Assembly: GCA_934394545.1 (NCBI GenBank)
Contig: CAKRRG010000021.1
Coordinates: 1-42,304 of the forward strand
DNA length: 42,304 nucleotides
Direction: 5' to 3'
DNA from: an uncultured Blautia sp.
GTDB taxonomy: Bacteria; Bacillota; Clostridia; Lachnospirales; Lachnospiraceae
The translations under genes were made by a program, and so were the position numbers. How positions within the stretch are numbered: position 1 is the stretch's first letter; every line of letters starts with the position of its first letter. Shown in pieces: positions 7,435 to 15,744 of the stretch. The notes under the pieces were generated by a model, which searched no databases, was not told where the DNA came from, and worked only from the letters and a program-made list of their open reading frames with translations.

Positions 7435-9777
7435 CTATTCTGCCAGATACAGGTTCACCTGCTGCATGACTGCATTCGCAGCCTCATCAAGACTGATTTC
7501 CCCATTCAGGTAACGCACTCCGTTTTCACAGACAGCACTGGTAATGATTGCATTATCCAAAACCGGAGTTGTAAGCATTTTTCCAAGCTGTTTTAAATCA
7601 TTTACCTTATCAGTGGACGGAACTTTTATACTGTATACCAATTCCTGACCATTCTCGCTGTTACTGCTACCGCCAGTAACTAACACGTTTCCAACCTCTC
7701 CCTGATTCCAATAATCCCCTCCATTGTAAACAGCTTCCACTACAGGGAAACCATCTTCTCTGGAAAGCATCTGTCCTTCCTCTGAAAATAAATATCCCAC
7801 GAATTTCTCAGCAGCAGCTTTCTGGGAAGCTCTGGAGCTGATTCCGATTCGGTTGACCGGAATGAAACAATTTGCAATCTGCCCATTCCAAAGTGCATAG
7901 GACAAGGAAGTATCTATCTCTGCCATAGAATTTACAAATGCAAAATCCAAAGGCGAAAAAATATCACCTAAAGCAAATTCACAGTTTCGGGAAAGCAGCA
8001 CGGCAGTTTCTCCCGAAATACTGCCAGCTCTTTCATATACCGGCTGTTCACTGTCATCAAAAGCCTGTGGATAGGCAGCCTTTAATTCATCCATAGCATC
8101 CTTTCCAGCCTGACAAATCCTTTCAGACTGCTCCAGAAATTCCTTGATTTTTTCTTCATCCAGAGTTCCATCTGCCTTCATCCATGCTGCGGAACTGTTG
8201 TCTGCCAGTTTTTCCAGAAGTGCCTGTGGATACATGGAATAAAGCAAGGGCAGTTTATAGATATTTTCTGAAGTCAGTCCATATTCATCCTTGTGCTTCG
8301 TGAGCACATCAGCAAGAGAAGCCAGATCTGTCACTGCCTGCACATCCTCCTTATTTCCCTCTATCATAGGAATTCCAAATTTCACCGGCATCTCATAGAT
8401 GCTTCCATCTTCTTTTGTATAAGCGCATTCTATGTTGTCCAATAATCCTGCCTCTTTCAGAATTCCACTTAAATCCTCCAGCATTCCCTGTTCTACATAG
8501 GTTTCGGAAGAAATTCCGTCCAGGATCAGAATATCCGGTCCTTTTCCTGCCATAATCTCCGTATTCAGTGTTTTTAACGCATCCGTACGTGTTACACCAT
8601 CGTTTCCGGACATTCCGGTTTCCAATGTGAGATAAATATCCGGATATTTCTTCTGAAACATAACAACTGCCTGTCGAATACCGGAATTCTCTTCCAAGGA
8701 ATATATGGTGAGCTCTGTATCCGGTACGGTTGGAGTATCTGCAGAATACTTATAAGAAACCAGCCTTCCATTATTTAAACCGGAGCTGTAATCAATTTCC
8801 CCAATGTAAAATACGCCTTCCGAATCCATTGCCATACAGTTAAATGCCTTATTCGAAGAGCTTATGGAATTCAGGCTTCCATCAATCACCTGCTCGATTA
8901 CATTGCCGCCAAATGCATAGCGGTATAAACCAGTCTGATCCACATAGAATATGGTGTTTTTCTCATCACCATCCAAAAACAGCAAAGCAGTGCCGGAGGA
9001 ATTTCCAAATTCCAGATTTGCAGGAGTCTTTTTCAGCTGCGTAGTCAGTGCATCGCCTCCACTTGCCGGCTTACCGGAAGCCACCTCATAATAATGCACA
9101 TCTCCATCTGCAATCACGATCAGATACTCTGAAGTCACACACATATAATCTGTGGATTTTCCTTTCTCATACTCGTGAACCACAGCCCCGTCAACAGGAT
9201 TGATTTCCCAGATTCCATTTCCTGAAATCTGCAAAAACAGATTGCCATTTTCCCCAATATCTATACTCCAGGCCATGGTTTCATCCAAAGCTTCTCCGAT
9301 TTCAACCTTCTTTCCTTCACCATCAGCGGGACAATAATAATAGTCCATACTTCCCATGCTGTTCTCATCTTCAGATTCTATATACACGCCAACCAGAACA
9401 CTTCCGTCTCTCCCAAGCGCAGCTTTATAAATGGACTCCCCTTCCACACCAAAAAGACCGGAAACCTTCTTCCCTTCCACCCAGGTCTTGCCTTTGTCAG
9501 AGGACTGATAGAGCATCAATTCATAGTCACTGTTTCTTGCAAGCAATTTCAGGCTTCCCTCTTTCATAACCTGCAAATCCACAATCTCCATACAGCCTTC
9601 CGGCACAGCCAGTTCATTTTCCAGATACCTTCCCATTGCTTTGGATTCCACGGAATCTGCCTTGTCCTTTCCTTCATCAATACTTCCGCAGCCCACCAGG
9701 CTTCCGACTCCTGCAATGCTCAGACATACTGCTGTGGAAACAGACAGAAACTGTTTCCGTTTTTTATATTTTTGCAT
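7435..9777 (-). CDS. Propeller-like sensor plus ABC solute-binding domain, lipoprotein
   Basis: A 780-residue lipoprotein with signal peptide and lipobox LVGC (modified Cys30). Residues about 60-345 consist of repeated beta-rich blocks with Asp/Gly turns and one clear Asp-box (SSDKGKTW, 92-99), consistent with a beta-propeller (BNR/WD40-like). Residues about 355-780 resemble the family 1 extracellular solute-binding domain of sugar ABC importers (TELTIYSLEENSGIRQAVVM start, then GKGPDILILDG). Normal binding proteins of this class are about 400-450 residues, so the protein is nearly double size. It heads a two-gene operon with the histidine kinase, and its promoter carries the TAGAGA direct repeat. 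The likely role is to bind an external ligand for the kinase, for the MalFG-like permeases, or for both. Confidence 0.85.
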   Translation of the reverse strand: MQKYKKRKQFLSVSTAVCLSIAGVGSLVGCGSIDEGKDKADSVESKAMGRYLENELAVPEGCMEIVDLQVMKEGSLKLLARNSDYELMLYQSSDKGKTWVEGKKVSGLFGVEGESIYKAALGRDGSVLVGVYIESEDENSMGSMDYYYCPADGEGKKVEIGEALDETMAWSIDIGENGNLFLQISGNGIWEINPVDGAVVHEYEKGKSTDYMCVTSEYLIVIADGDVHYYEVASGKPASGGDALTTQLKKTPANLEFGNSSGTALLFLDGDEKNTIFYVDQTGLYRYAFGGNVIEQVIDGSLNSISSSNKAFNCMAMDSEGVFYIGEIDYSSGLNNGRLVSYKYSADTPTVPDTELTIYSLEENSGIRQAVVMFQKKYPDIYLTLETGMSGNDGVTRTDALKTLNTEIMAGKGPDILILDGISSETYVEQGMLEDLSGILKEAGLLDNIECAYTKEDGSIYEMPVKFGIPMIEGNKEDVQAVTDLASLADVLTKHKDEYGLTSENIYKLPLLYSMYPQALLEKLADNSSAAWMKADGTLDEEKIKEFLEQSERICQAGKDAMDELKAAYPQAFDDSEQPVYERAGSISGETAVLLSRNCEFALGDIFSPLDFAFVNSMAEIDTSLSYALWNGQIANCFIPVNRIGISSRASQKAAAEKFVGYLFSEEGQMLSREDGFPVVEAVYNGGDYWNQGEVGNVLVTGGSSNSENGQELVYSIKVPSTDKVNDLKQLGKMLTTPVLDNAIITSAVCENGVRYLNGEISLDEAANAVMQQVNLYLAE

Positions 9778-9808
9778 ATTAAAGTTCTCCTTCCATTGGT
9801 ATGCAGTA

Positions 9809-9841
9809 ACCTTACCAAAGGAATCTCTATGTAATCTCTAA
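9809..9841 (-). promoter_or_regulatory. Predicted regulator-binding promoter of the lipoprotein/kinase operon
   Basis: AATCTCTATGTAATCTCTAA at 9822-9841 matches an arm of the 5313-5358 operator at 16 of 20 positions. On the minus strand it gives TAGAGA at 9840-9835 and 9829-9824 (11 bp apart), then TAAGGT at 9814-9809, 9 bases on, as a weak -10. This predicts a leader of about 25 bases. A better TATAAT lies upstream at 9857-9852 and could be an alternative start. Confidence 0.5.
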
Positions 9842-9870
9842 ACATCATCATATTATAACATATCTTCAGA

Positions 9871-9922
9871 CAAAAAGAACAGCCATCTGCACAAATCATC
9901 ATATTTGCGCTTCCGGCTGTTC
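9871..9922 (-). terminator. Rho-independent terminator of the MacAB-type operon
   Basis: GAACAGCC (9922-9915 on the minus strand) pairs with GGCTGTTC (9884-9877), and an inner GCGCAAAT/ATTTGTGC stem has one G-U pair. A TTTTT run follows on the minus strand (9876-9872). It stands 23 bases after the permease stop codon. Confidence 0.8.
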
Positions 9923-9944
9923 ATTTTTATAACAATATTAACAA

Positions 9945-11216
9945 TTATTCACTTCTAAGTGCATCGATTGGATTCAGGTTGGCTGCTTTCACAGAAGGAA
10001 GCAGACCGAAGATAATACCGATCAGCATGGAAAATACTACAGAACCTACAATCGCAGAAACGCTGATCGCAGTAGGCGAGCCTGCCACCTTGGATACGAT
10101 CTTGGAAAGTCCGATTCCAAGTACCACTCCAATAATACCGCCCACACTGGTAAGTACCGCTGCCTCTGTAAGGAACTGTCCCAGAATGACTTTTTTCCTT
10201 GCACCGATTGCTTTCTTAAGACCGATCTCCTTGGTACGCTCTGTTACAGATACCAGCATGATGTTCATAACACCAATGCCACCTACAAGAAGAGAAATAC
10301 TTGCGATCCAGATCAACTGGGAATTGGTACTCTCGCTTAGATCCTGAAGGTTCTTTACTCTCTCCATAACATCATCTGCTTTGTACTTGAAGCTGCTGGT
10401 TCCACTGGTACCGCTGCTGATGGACTTATTCAGGATCTTCGCCACAACAGAACCGGTCTCGCTCATATTGTCTGTGCTATCCACTCTGATAATGGCATTC
10501 TCCGGCTCATCAAACTTATAGGAAATAGGCCAGCATTTGTTTGGGATCATGACCGTTCCGATCACACTCTCATAATAATTATCAAAGTCGCTGGGCGTAT
10601 CCATATTAGGAAGACTATCTGTAGACTGACGGACAACGCCAACCACTGTGTACGGTTCTGAACCAATCTCGATAATTTTCCCCACCGGGCTGTCTCCCGG
10701 GAACATGGTATCTGCCGCATAACTGTCTATGAGAGCAACCTTGCGGAAGTTATCGTAATCAGCCTGCACAAATCCTCTTCCGGAACGCACCTGATAGCCA
10801 CAGGTATCCAGATAGTTCATATCAATACCGTATACCTTACCCCCTGAAAAGCTGCTGTTCTCATAATAAACACTGCTGTTATAATCTGTTCTGCTGTAGA
10901 AAAAAGTTGCATTTTTCACATGGTCTGTTTTCAGCACTTCATCCTTCAGGCTCTGGCTCAGAAGCGGTGTGGAAACCGATGAGCTGTCTCCATAATAATC
11001 CATGCTGTAAGCACTGTCACCCTGTGATAACGTGATATTTACCGTATTATTGCCTGAACCGATCAGGTTATCCTTGATCTGCTCACTGGTTCCTTTAATT
11101 GTGGAGACAATGGCAATAATAGACGCAATACCAATAATGATACCCAGCATAGTAAGGAAAGATCTCATCTTATGTGACCAGATTCCCTGGAATGCCAGAC
11201 GTATATTTTCAAACAT
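9945..11216 (-). CDS. MacB-type ABC permease (FtsX superfamily)
   Basis: The 423-residue protein has the MacB layout: an N-terminal helix (about 18-42, in MRSFLTMLGIIIGIASIIAI), an external MacB core domain (about 45-290) with the LFG-like MFPGDSPVGKIIEI and YTVVGVV, then three C-terminal helices with the family segment SLLVGGIGVMNIMLVSVTER and TKEIGLKKAIGARK. It is the last gene of a four-gene operon (adaptor, ATPase, adaptor, permease), 11 bases after the large adaptor, with AAGGAGGGATT as ribosome site. Such systems export peptides, lantibiotics or other amphiphiles, or act mechanically at the envelope. The substrate here is unknown. Confidence 0.92.
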   Translation of the reverse strand: MFENIRLAFQGIWSHKMRSFLTMLGIIIGIASIIAIVSTIKGTSEQIKDNLIGSGNNTVNITLSQGDSAYSMDYYGDSSSVSTPLLSQSLKDEVLKTDHVKNATFFYSRTDYNSSVYYENSSFSGGKVYGIDMNYLDTCGYQVRSGRGFVQADYDNFRKVALIDSYAADTMFPGDSPVGKIIEIGSEPYTVVGVVRQSTDSLPNMDTPSDFDNYYESVIGTVMIPNKCWPISYKFDEPENAIIRVDSTDNMSETGSVVAKILNKSISSGTSGTSSFKYKADDVMERVKNLQDLSESTNSQLIWIASISLLVGGIGVMNIMLVSVTERTKEIGLKKAIGARKKVILGQFLTEAAVLTSVGGIIGVVLGIGLSKIVSKVAGSPTAISVSAIVGSVVFSMLIGIIFGLLPSVKAANLNPIDALRSE

Positions 11217-11227
11217 GAAATCCCTCC

Positions 11228-13240
11228 TTAACCAAGACCACCGTAAGTTGTGGAATCATATCCCATAAATGCATCCAGTGATCCCTCCTTTGTCTTCATA
11301 CCTTCTTTAATCGATTTCGAATAAGGGAATGCGATCTTGTCATCCATAGACAATCCACTGCTTATCAGCACATAAGCGCCACCGTTTACATTCTCTTTTA
11401 CCTTTACGATCTGTTTCTTCAGCACTCCATTATCGTCCTTATATACGTAACTTACGCCATCTTCCGTACGGACAAACGCCTTGGAAAGCACAATCCCGTC
11501 TGAACTTTGTGCCTGCTGCTCCAGCTGAATATCCACCCAGTCACCTACGCTTACCTGAACTGTATCGTCTGTGATCTTCGCAGTGAAATTATAGGAGGAT
11601 ACATTAGGATTACTGTCTCCGTAGTAATAGTAGGAGCTGTCTCCATCTACTGCATAATCGGAAACCTGAATCACCTCTGCTTCAAAATTCAAATAACCGT
11701 TTTCTCCATAGGAATTGCAATTTAATAAGGTTCCTTCCTTTACCTGATCCAGCATAAGCTCACTGACAGTTCCCTGTACATAATAACCGTCCTTACTCTT
11801 AATGATCATGAATGCATCAGCCTCAGAGTTCGTACCTGTAGCAGCATCTCCCACTGTGGTCACAATACCATCCAGTTTACTGGTAATCAGCTTTCTGTCC
11901 GCTTTCTTCTGAAGCTTGCTGATCTTAATCTCACTCTCCTGAATGTCCAGTTCCAGACTGGCGATCCGATTCTTCTGGATCTTAATGGCCTCCTTACGAG
12001 ACAGGGATGAACTGCCTCCGCCACTGCCACCGTCACCCGGAATATCCGGCTCTTCATCACCTTTATCATATTGCATCGCGCCTTCAAGAGTAAAATCCAT
12101 TTCAGAAAAACGATCAACCGGATTCGAAAGCATGTTTCCATCTATCAGATAATAGCCTGTGCAGGAATCCTTCCTGTTGGTATAATCTGCAATAGCATCC
12201 CCCTGGTGGAACTCCAGCAAATACCAATATCCACCGGGATGCAGAAGAATGGTTCCGTCTGCATTATAACCTGCCATCTTATTCAGAAAAGCTCCTGTTA
12301 CATTGATCTTCCCTTTGGCGCTGGAGCAAAGATATAGATATGGATCTTCTTTGGTTCCATTTCCCTGATATGGCTCTGTATCATAATCCAAAGTCAGGTA
12401 AAATGGCTCCTCTCCATCTACAAATCCATTATTTCCAATGGTATCACTTATTGAACCAGAACTATTTCCATCTGTAAATCCATTCTGACCGGAATTGGAA
12501 TTTGAAATATCACTACTGAATCCGCCATCGTTCGACTCTTCATAAAAGCCAGAAGCTGTTCCCGGATCTGAATCTGCTTCTTCAGACTCATCTGCCGTTT
12601 CTGTATCGGTTGTTTCTGTATCATCTGTTTCCGTATCGTCTGCTTCCGCAGCATCTGCAAAGCCTTCTGTAACCGCTGCCAAAAGCATTGGATGCAGGAC
12701 AGCTGCAAGATAATGATCAGAGGCCGTCACTGCAGATGATAATTCATCATCTCCTAAAGACTCATCACTATCATCATCTGTGTAATCATCACTTTCGGAA
12801 TCAACGATATTATCTGCAGAGGATGAATCTGACTCCAGTATGGGGCCTCCGTTTTGAAGGCTGGTAAGACGCTTCTTAGCCCGTGCCAGATCCTGCTGCT
12901 GTTTCTGAAGCTTCAGCTTGGCAATATTCAGCTCCATCTCCACAAGCGTCATATCAAAAGAAATCAGCTTATCCCCAGGCTTTACTTCTTCACCTTTGCT
13001 TACATAAATTTCCTCAATGATCATATCCTTATCCACGGAAATTCTCTGGGTTGCATTAGCATATACATTTCCACTTAAGGTGGTATCCGAATCATATCGT
13101 TCACCAGCAAGCTCACTGACACTTGCCACCAAAACTTCCTTCTGGCTTCCCTTCTGCACATACATCAGTCCGCCACCGATACCGGTTCCCACAAGAGCAG
13201 TCACCACAACACCTATCACTATTTTCTTCGCTTTTCCCAT
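11228..13240 (-). CDS. MacA-like adaptor with about 285-residue insertion in the hairpin
   Basis: A 670-residue protein starting MGKAKKIVIGVVVTALVGTG at an ATG preceded by AAAGAGGTGATCC; the longer frame (11 more codons) begins inside the ATPase gene and is rejected. It has an N-terminal anchor, a lipoyl half (VSKGEEVKPGDKLISF, about 80-95), helix 1 of the hairpin (about 98-128), then a large insert (about 130-415), helix 2 (about 416-450) and the normal C-terminal barrel domains. The insert comprises an acidic Ser/Asp/Thr low-complexity stretch, a more ordered piece (about 278-378, around GNGTKEDPYLYLCSS and TILLHPGGYWYLLEF) and a Gly/Ser linker. Similar inserts are, as I recall, present in other clostridial adaptors, but I know of no named function. 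MacA-family adaptors are usually under 450 residues. Confidence 0.85.
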   Translation of the reverse strand: MGKAKKIVIGVVVTALVGTGIGGGLMYVQKGSQKEVLVASVSELAGERYDSDTTLSGNVYANATQRISVDKDMIIEEIYVSKGEEVKPGDKLISFDMTLVEMELNIAKLKLQKQQQDLARAKKRLTSLQNGGPILESDSSSADNIVDSESDDYTDDDSDESLGDDELSSAVTASDHYLAAVLHPMLLAAVTEGFADAAEADDTETDDTETTDTETADESEEADSDPGTASGFYEESNDGGFSSDISNSNSGQNGFTDGNSSGSISDTIGNNGFVDGEEPFYLTLDYDTEPYQGNGTKEDPYLYLCSSAKGKINVTGAFLNKMAGYNADGTILLHPGGYWYLLEFHQGDAIADYTNRKDSCTGYYLIDGNMLSNPVDRFSEMDFTLEGAMQYDKGDEEPDIPGDGGSGGGSSSLSRKEAIKIQKNRIASLELDIQESEIKISKLQKKADRKLITSKLDGIVTTVGDAATGTNSEADAFMIIKSKDGYYVQGTVSELMLDQVKEGTLLNCNSYGENGYLNFEAEVIQVSDYAVDGDSSYYYYGDSNPNVSSYNFTAKITDDTVQVSVGDWVDIQLEQQAQSSDGIVLSKAFVRTEDGVSYVYKDDNGVLKKQIVKVKENVNGGAYVLISSGLSMDDKIAFPYSKSIKEGMKTKEGSLDAFMGYDSTTYGGLG

Positions 13241-13244
13241 TGGA

Positions 13245-13916
13245 TCACCTCTTTTCCTGCAGCTCACCATCACGGATCATAACCACTCTTTTGGCATGTG
13301 CTGCAATCTCCGGATCATGTGTGATCATAAGAACGGAAACACCTTCCTCATTCAGCTTCTGAAACAGCTCCATAACCTGCTTTCCAGACTTGCTATCCAA
13401 AGCACCGGTAGGCTCATCTGCCAGAAGAAGTCTTGGGTTATTTACAATAGCACGTGCAATGGCCACTCGCTGCATCTGACCTCCGGAAAGCTGGTTGGGA
13501 CGAAAATCCACCCGGTCTGCAAGTCCAACCCTGTCAAGCGCTGCAAATGCCCGTTCTCTTCGCTCCTTCTTCGGTACGTGCGCATAATTCAACGGCATCT
13601 CCACATTCGAAATGGCAGTCTGCCTTGGCAGAAGATGAAAGCTCTGAAATACAAATCCGATCTTATTCAGACGGATATCAGACATCTCATTCTCTGAACA
13701 CTTACTGATATCCTGTCCATCCAGGAAAAAAGTCCCCTTCGTTGCCTGATCCAGACAACCGATTATATTCATCAATGTAGATTTACCAGAACCGGAAGGC
13801 CCCATAATAGCAACATATTCACCCTCCTCCATGGAAAAATTCACATCCTTCAAAACAGGGACTGTCATTTTCCCCTGCTGATAATCTTTATATATTCCCT
13901 TCAGCTCAAGTATCAT
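13245..13916 (-). CDS. MacB-type ABC ATPase (LolD/MacB class)
   Basis: The 223-residue ATPase has Walker A GPSGSGKST, Q-loop VFQSFHLLPR, signature LSGGQMQRVAIARAI, Walker B LLLADEPTG, D-loop ALDSKSG and H-loop MITHDPEIA. The sequence is typical of the stand-alone nucleotide-binding subunits that pair with FtsX/MacB permeases. It overlaps the preceding adaptor gene by 4 bases (ATGA) and is followed 4 bases later by the second adaptor, so translation is coupled. It is the only ABC ATPase in the first 39 kb. It could also serve the MacB-like protein at 1191-2177, though nothing in the sequence shows this. Confidence 0.96.
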   Translation of the reverse strand: MILELKGIYKDYQQGKMTVPVLKDVNFSMEEGEYVAIMGPSGSGKSTLMNIIGCLDQATKGTFFLDGQDISKCSENEMSDIRLNKIGFVFQSFHLLPRQTAISNVEMPLNYAHVPKKERRERAFAALDRVGLADRVDFRPNQLSGGQMQRVAIARAIVNNPRLLLADEPTGALDSKSGKQVMELFQKLNEEGVSVLMITHDPEIAAHAKRVVMIRDGELQEKR

Positions 13917-15460
13917 CCTGCTGCCTCCGTATCATCAGCGCCATACTGTCCCTCGCCATCAATATCCTCATCTATATAATCTTCGGAATCGTCCAGAGTA
14001 GAATCGTCTTCATTAAACTCTTCATCAGAAAAATCCTCATTATCAAAATCATATGAAAAATCCTCTGAAGACTCTCCATCTATAGCAGCATCCATACTTT
14101 CATCTGATACACCTGTTTCAAAATCTGCGCTGGAATAATCTCCGCCCATAGGCTCCATGAGGTCACCATCCTGGTATTCACTGTCACCCAGATTGCTGTC
14201 CATATCAAGAGCTTCCATATCTTCCTCAGTCATCTCAGACACATCCTTGGTGCTCATTCCTTCTACAAGGCTTTCGGATGGGAATGCAATGCTGTCATCT
14301 TCCGTAAGACCATCTGCAATTTCATATTCCGAAAGATTATCGTCATGCTGACCAAGAACAACAGACCTCTTCTCCAGTCTGCCCTTGGTATCCACTGCCC
14401 ATACATATGGATTTTCTGTATCTGCATCTACAATGTAATAATCACCAAGCCAGATACCGGTCTTCTGTTCCTCCTGACCTTCATCCATTTCTATATATAC
14501 ATGCTGTCCCAGCATAAGTCCCTCTGAAGAATCCAGAGTTACATAGAAAGGATAGGTACTGGAATTTGTAGTATCATCACTGCTGGACATTCCCCAATAG
14601 GAATTACTGCTACTGCTGTTCGTAGAATTCTGCTCGTCCACAGCCCCCATAGTTCCATGCCAGATCTGGTTCTCATCCACTCTGGAACGGACAATAACGG
14701 CGGATCCCGGAACCACTGTATTACGATTCTGCTCGTTCACCTGACCTTTAATACGATAAGCTCCTGTGCTAAGAATCGTAATAAATGAATTATCTGAAGA
14801 ATCGCTTCCGTAATCTGCACCCATGCTGTCATCCAGAGTATCTCCATCCTCACTTCCAAGCTTACTGGTATCAATCTTCTGGATAACACCATCAATCTCA
14901 CTACGCACCTCCGTATTCGTAGTGGCTGCCTGCAGCTTATCAATTTCAGCCTGCTTACTCACCTGATCATACTCATTCTTCTTCAGGTTCATCTTGTTTG
15001 TCTCAATCTCAATGGTATAAGAAAGCTGATTGTTCTTATTGGCCTTCTTCTTCTCTTTCTCAAGAGTTGCTATCTGCTCATTAAGGCTTAGAGCTTCGTT
15101 CTTCAGTCTGTCAAGAGCCAGCTGTGCTTCTTTAAGGCTATCCTGAATGCTGCTCAGATCATACTCGAAAAGCAGCTGTCCCTTCTTCACCTCATCGCCA
15201 ACCTTCACCTTTACCTCTGTAACAGTTCGGTTATTCTCAATATTTACCTTCACAGTTTCCTGTGGTTCTACCACACCAGCAAAACGATTCAGCACTCCCG
15301 AATCCTCTCCAAGAAGTGTACTGATCTTCGTCACATAAGCAGTCTCACCGGATGCAGATGCGGAATCCGCATAATTCTCTTTATAATAATACCATCCACC
15401 GGCACCTGCTGCTCCTGCAAGAATGATCAGCCCGCCGATGACAATACCTTTTTTCTTCAT
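13913..15460 (-). CDS. MacA/HlyD-type adaptor with acidic C-terminal tail
   Basis: A 515-residue adaptor with N-terminal membrane segment (about 5-24), lipoyl half (VKVGDEVKKGQLLFEYDL), coiled-coil hairpin (about 105-190, rich in Lys/Glu/Asn), second lipoyl half (VRSEIDGVIQKIDTSKLG) and a barrel domain ending near residue 405. The last about 105 residues are almost entirely Asp, Glu, Ser, Gly and Tyr. This tail is absent from typical MacA proteins and could bind cations or basic peptides outside the cell (inference). It is the first gene of the operon, with CAGGAGGTAACC before its ATG. Two non-identical adaptors for one ATPase/permease pair suggest a mixed adaptor assembly. Confidence 0.87.
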   Translation of the reverse strand: MKKKGIVIGGLIILAGAAGAGGWYYYKENYADSASASGETAYVTKISTLLGEDSGVLNRFAGVVEPQETVKVNIENNRTVTEVKVKVGDEVKKGQLLFEYDLSSIQDSLKEAQLALDRLKNEALSLNEQIATLEKEKKKANKNNQLSYTIEIETNKMNLKKNEYDQVSKQAEIDKLQAATTNTEVRSEIDGVIQKIDTSKLGSEDGDTLDDSMGADYGSDSSDNSFITILSTGAYRIKGQVNEQNRNTVVPGSAVIVRSRVDENQIWHGTMGAVDEQNSTNSSSSNSYWGMSSSDDTTNSSTYPFYVTLDSSEGLMLGQHVYIEMDEGQEEQKTGIWLGDYYIVDADTENPYVWAVDTKGRLEKRSVVLGQHDDNLSEYEIADGLTEDDSIAFPSESLVEGMSTKDVSEMTEEDMEALDMDSNLGDSEYQDGDLMEPMGGDYSSADFETGVSDESMDAAIDGESSEDFSYDFDNEDFSDEEFNEDDSTLDDSEDYIDEDIDGEGQYGADDTEAAG

Positions 15461-15509
15461 GGTTACCTCCTGTACGATAACTCAATGCATTTCTATTATT
15501 ACTTGTGCA

Positions 15510-15515
15510 ATTATA
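15510..15515 (-). promoter_or_regulatory. Likely -10 box of the MacAB-type operon
   Basis: TATAAT (15515-15510 on the minus strand) lies about 50 bases before the first adaptor gene. The -35 region is imperfect (ATGACA at 19 bases), so only the -10 is reported. The rest of 15461-15744 is AT-rich divergent intergenic DNA without other features I can name. Confidence 0.45.
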
Positions 15516-15663
15516 ACAGATAAGATTCCTTCTCTGTCATCTGCATTTTTCCTGTTAATAATAGCAGATTCCATTAAAAAAATAAAGCGTTCTAACCCAA
15601 CAATACAATTTTCACAATTTTTTCATTCTTTTTTTAGAAATATCGTCTAAGTTTTATGGTTTT

Positions 15664-15692
15664 TTGACTTTTGCACCAAAAAATGGTATAAT
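15664..15692 (+). promoter_or_regulatory. Sigma-A promoter of the lipoprotein gene
   Basis: TTGACT (15664-15669), 17-base spacer, TATAAT (15687-15692), about 52 bases before the start codon. Confidence 0.85.
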
Positions 15693-15744
15693 AAGCACAC
15701 TTTATAAGCATTTTGCTTAATAACTTGAAAGGAAAGAAACCTGT

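Noticed and set aside
12448..12708. Gln/Lys-rich reading frame opposite in phase to the large adaptor gene
   Set aside because: It is a shadow of the adaptor's Asp/Thr/Glu low-complexity DNA in another frame, with no ribosome site.
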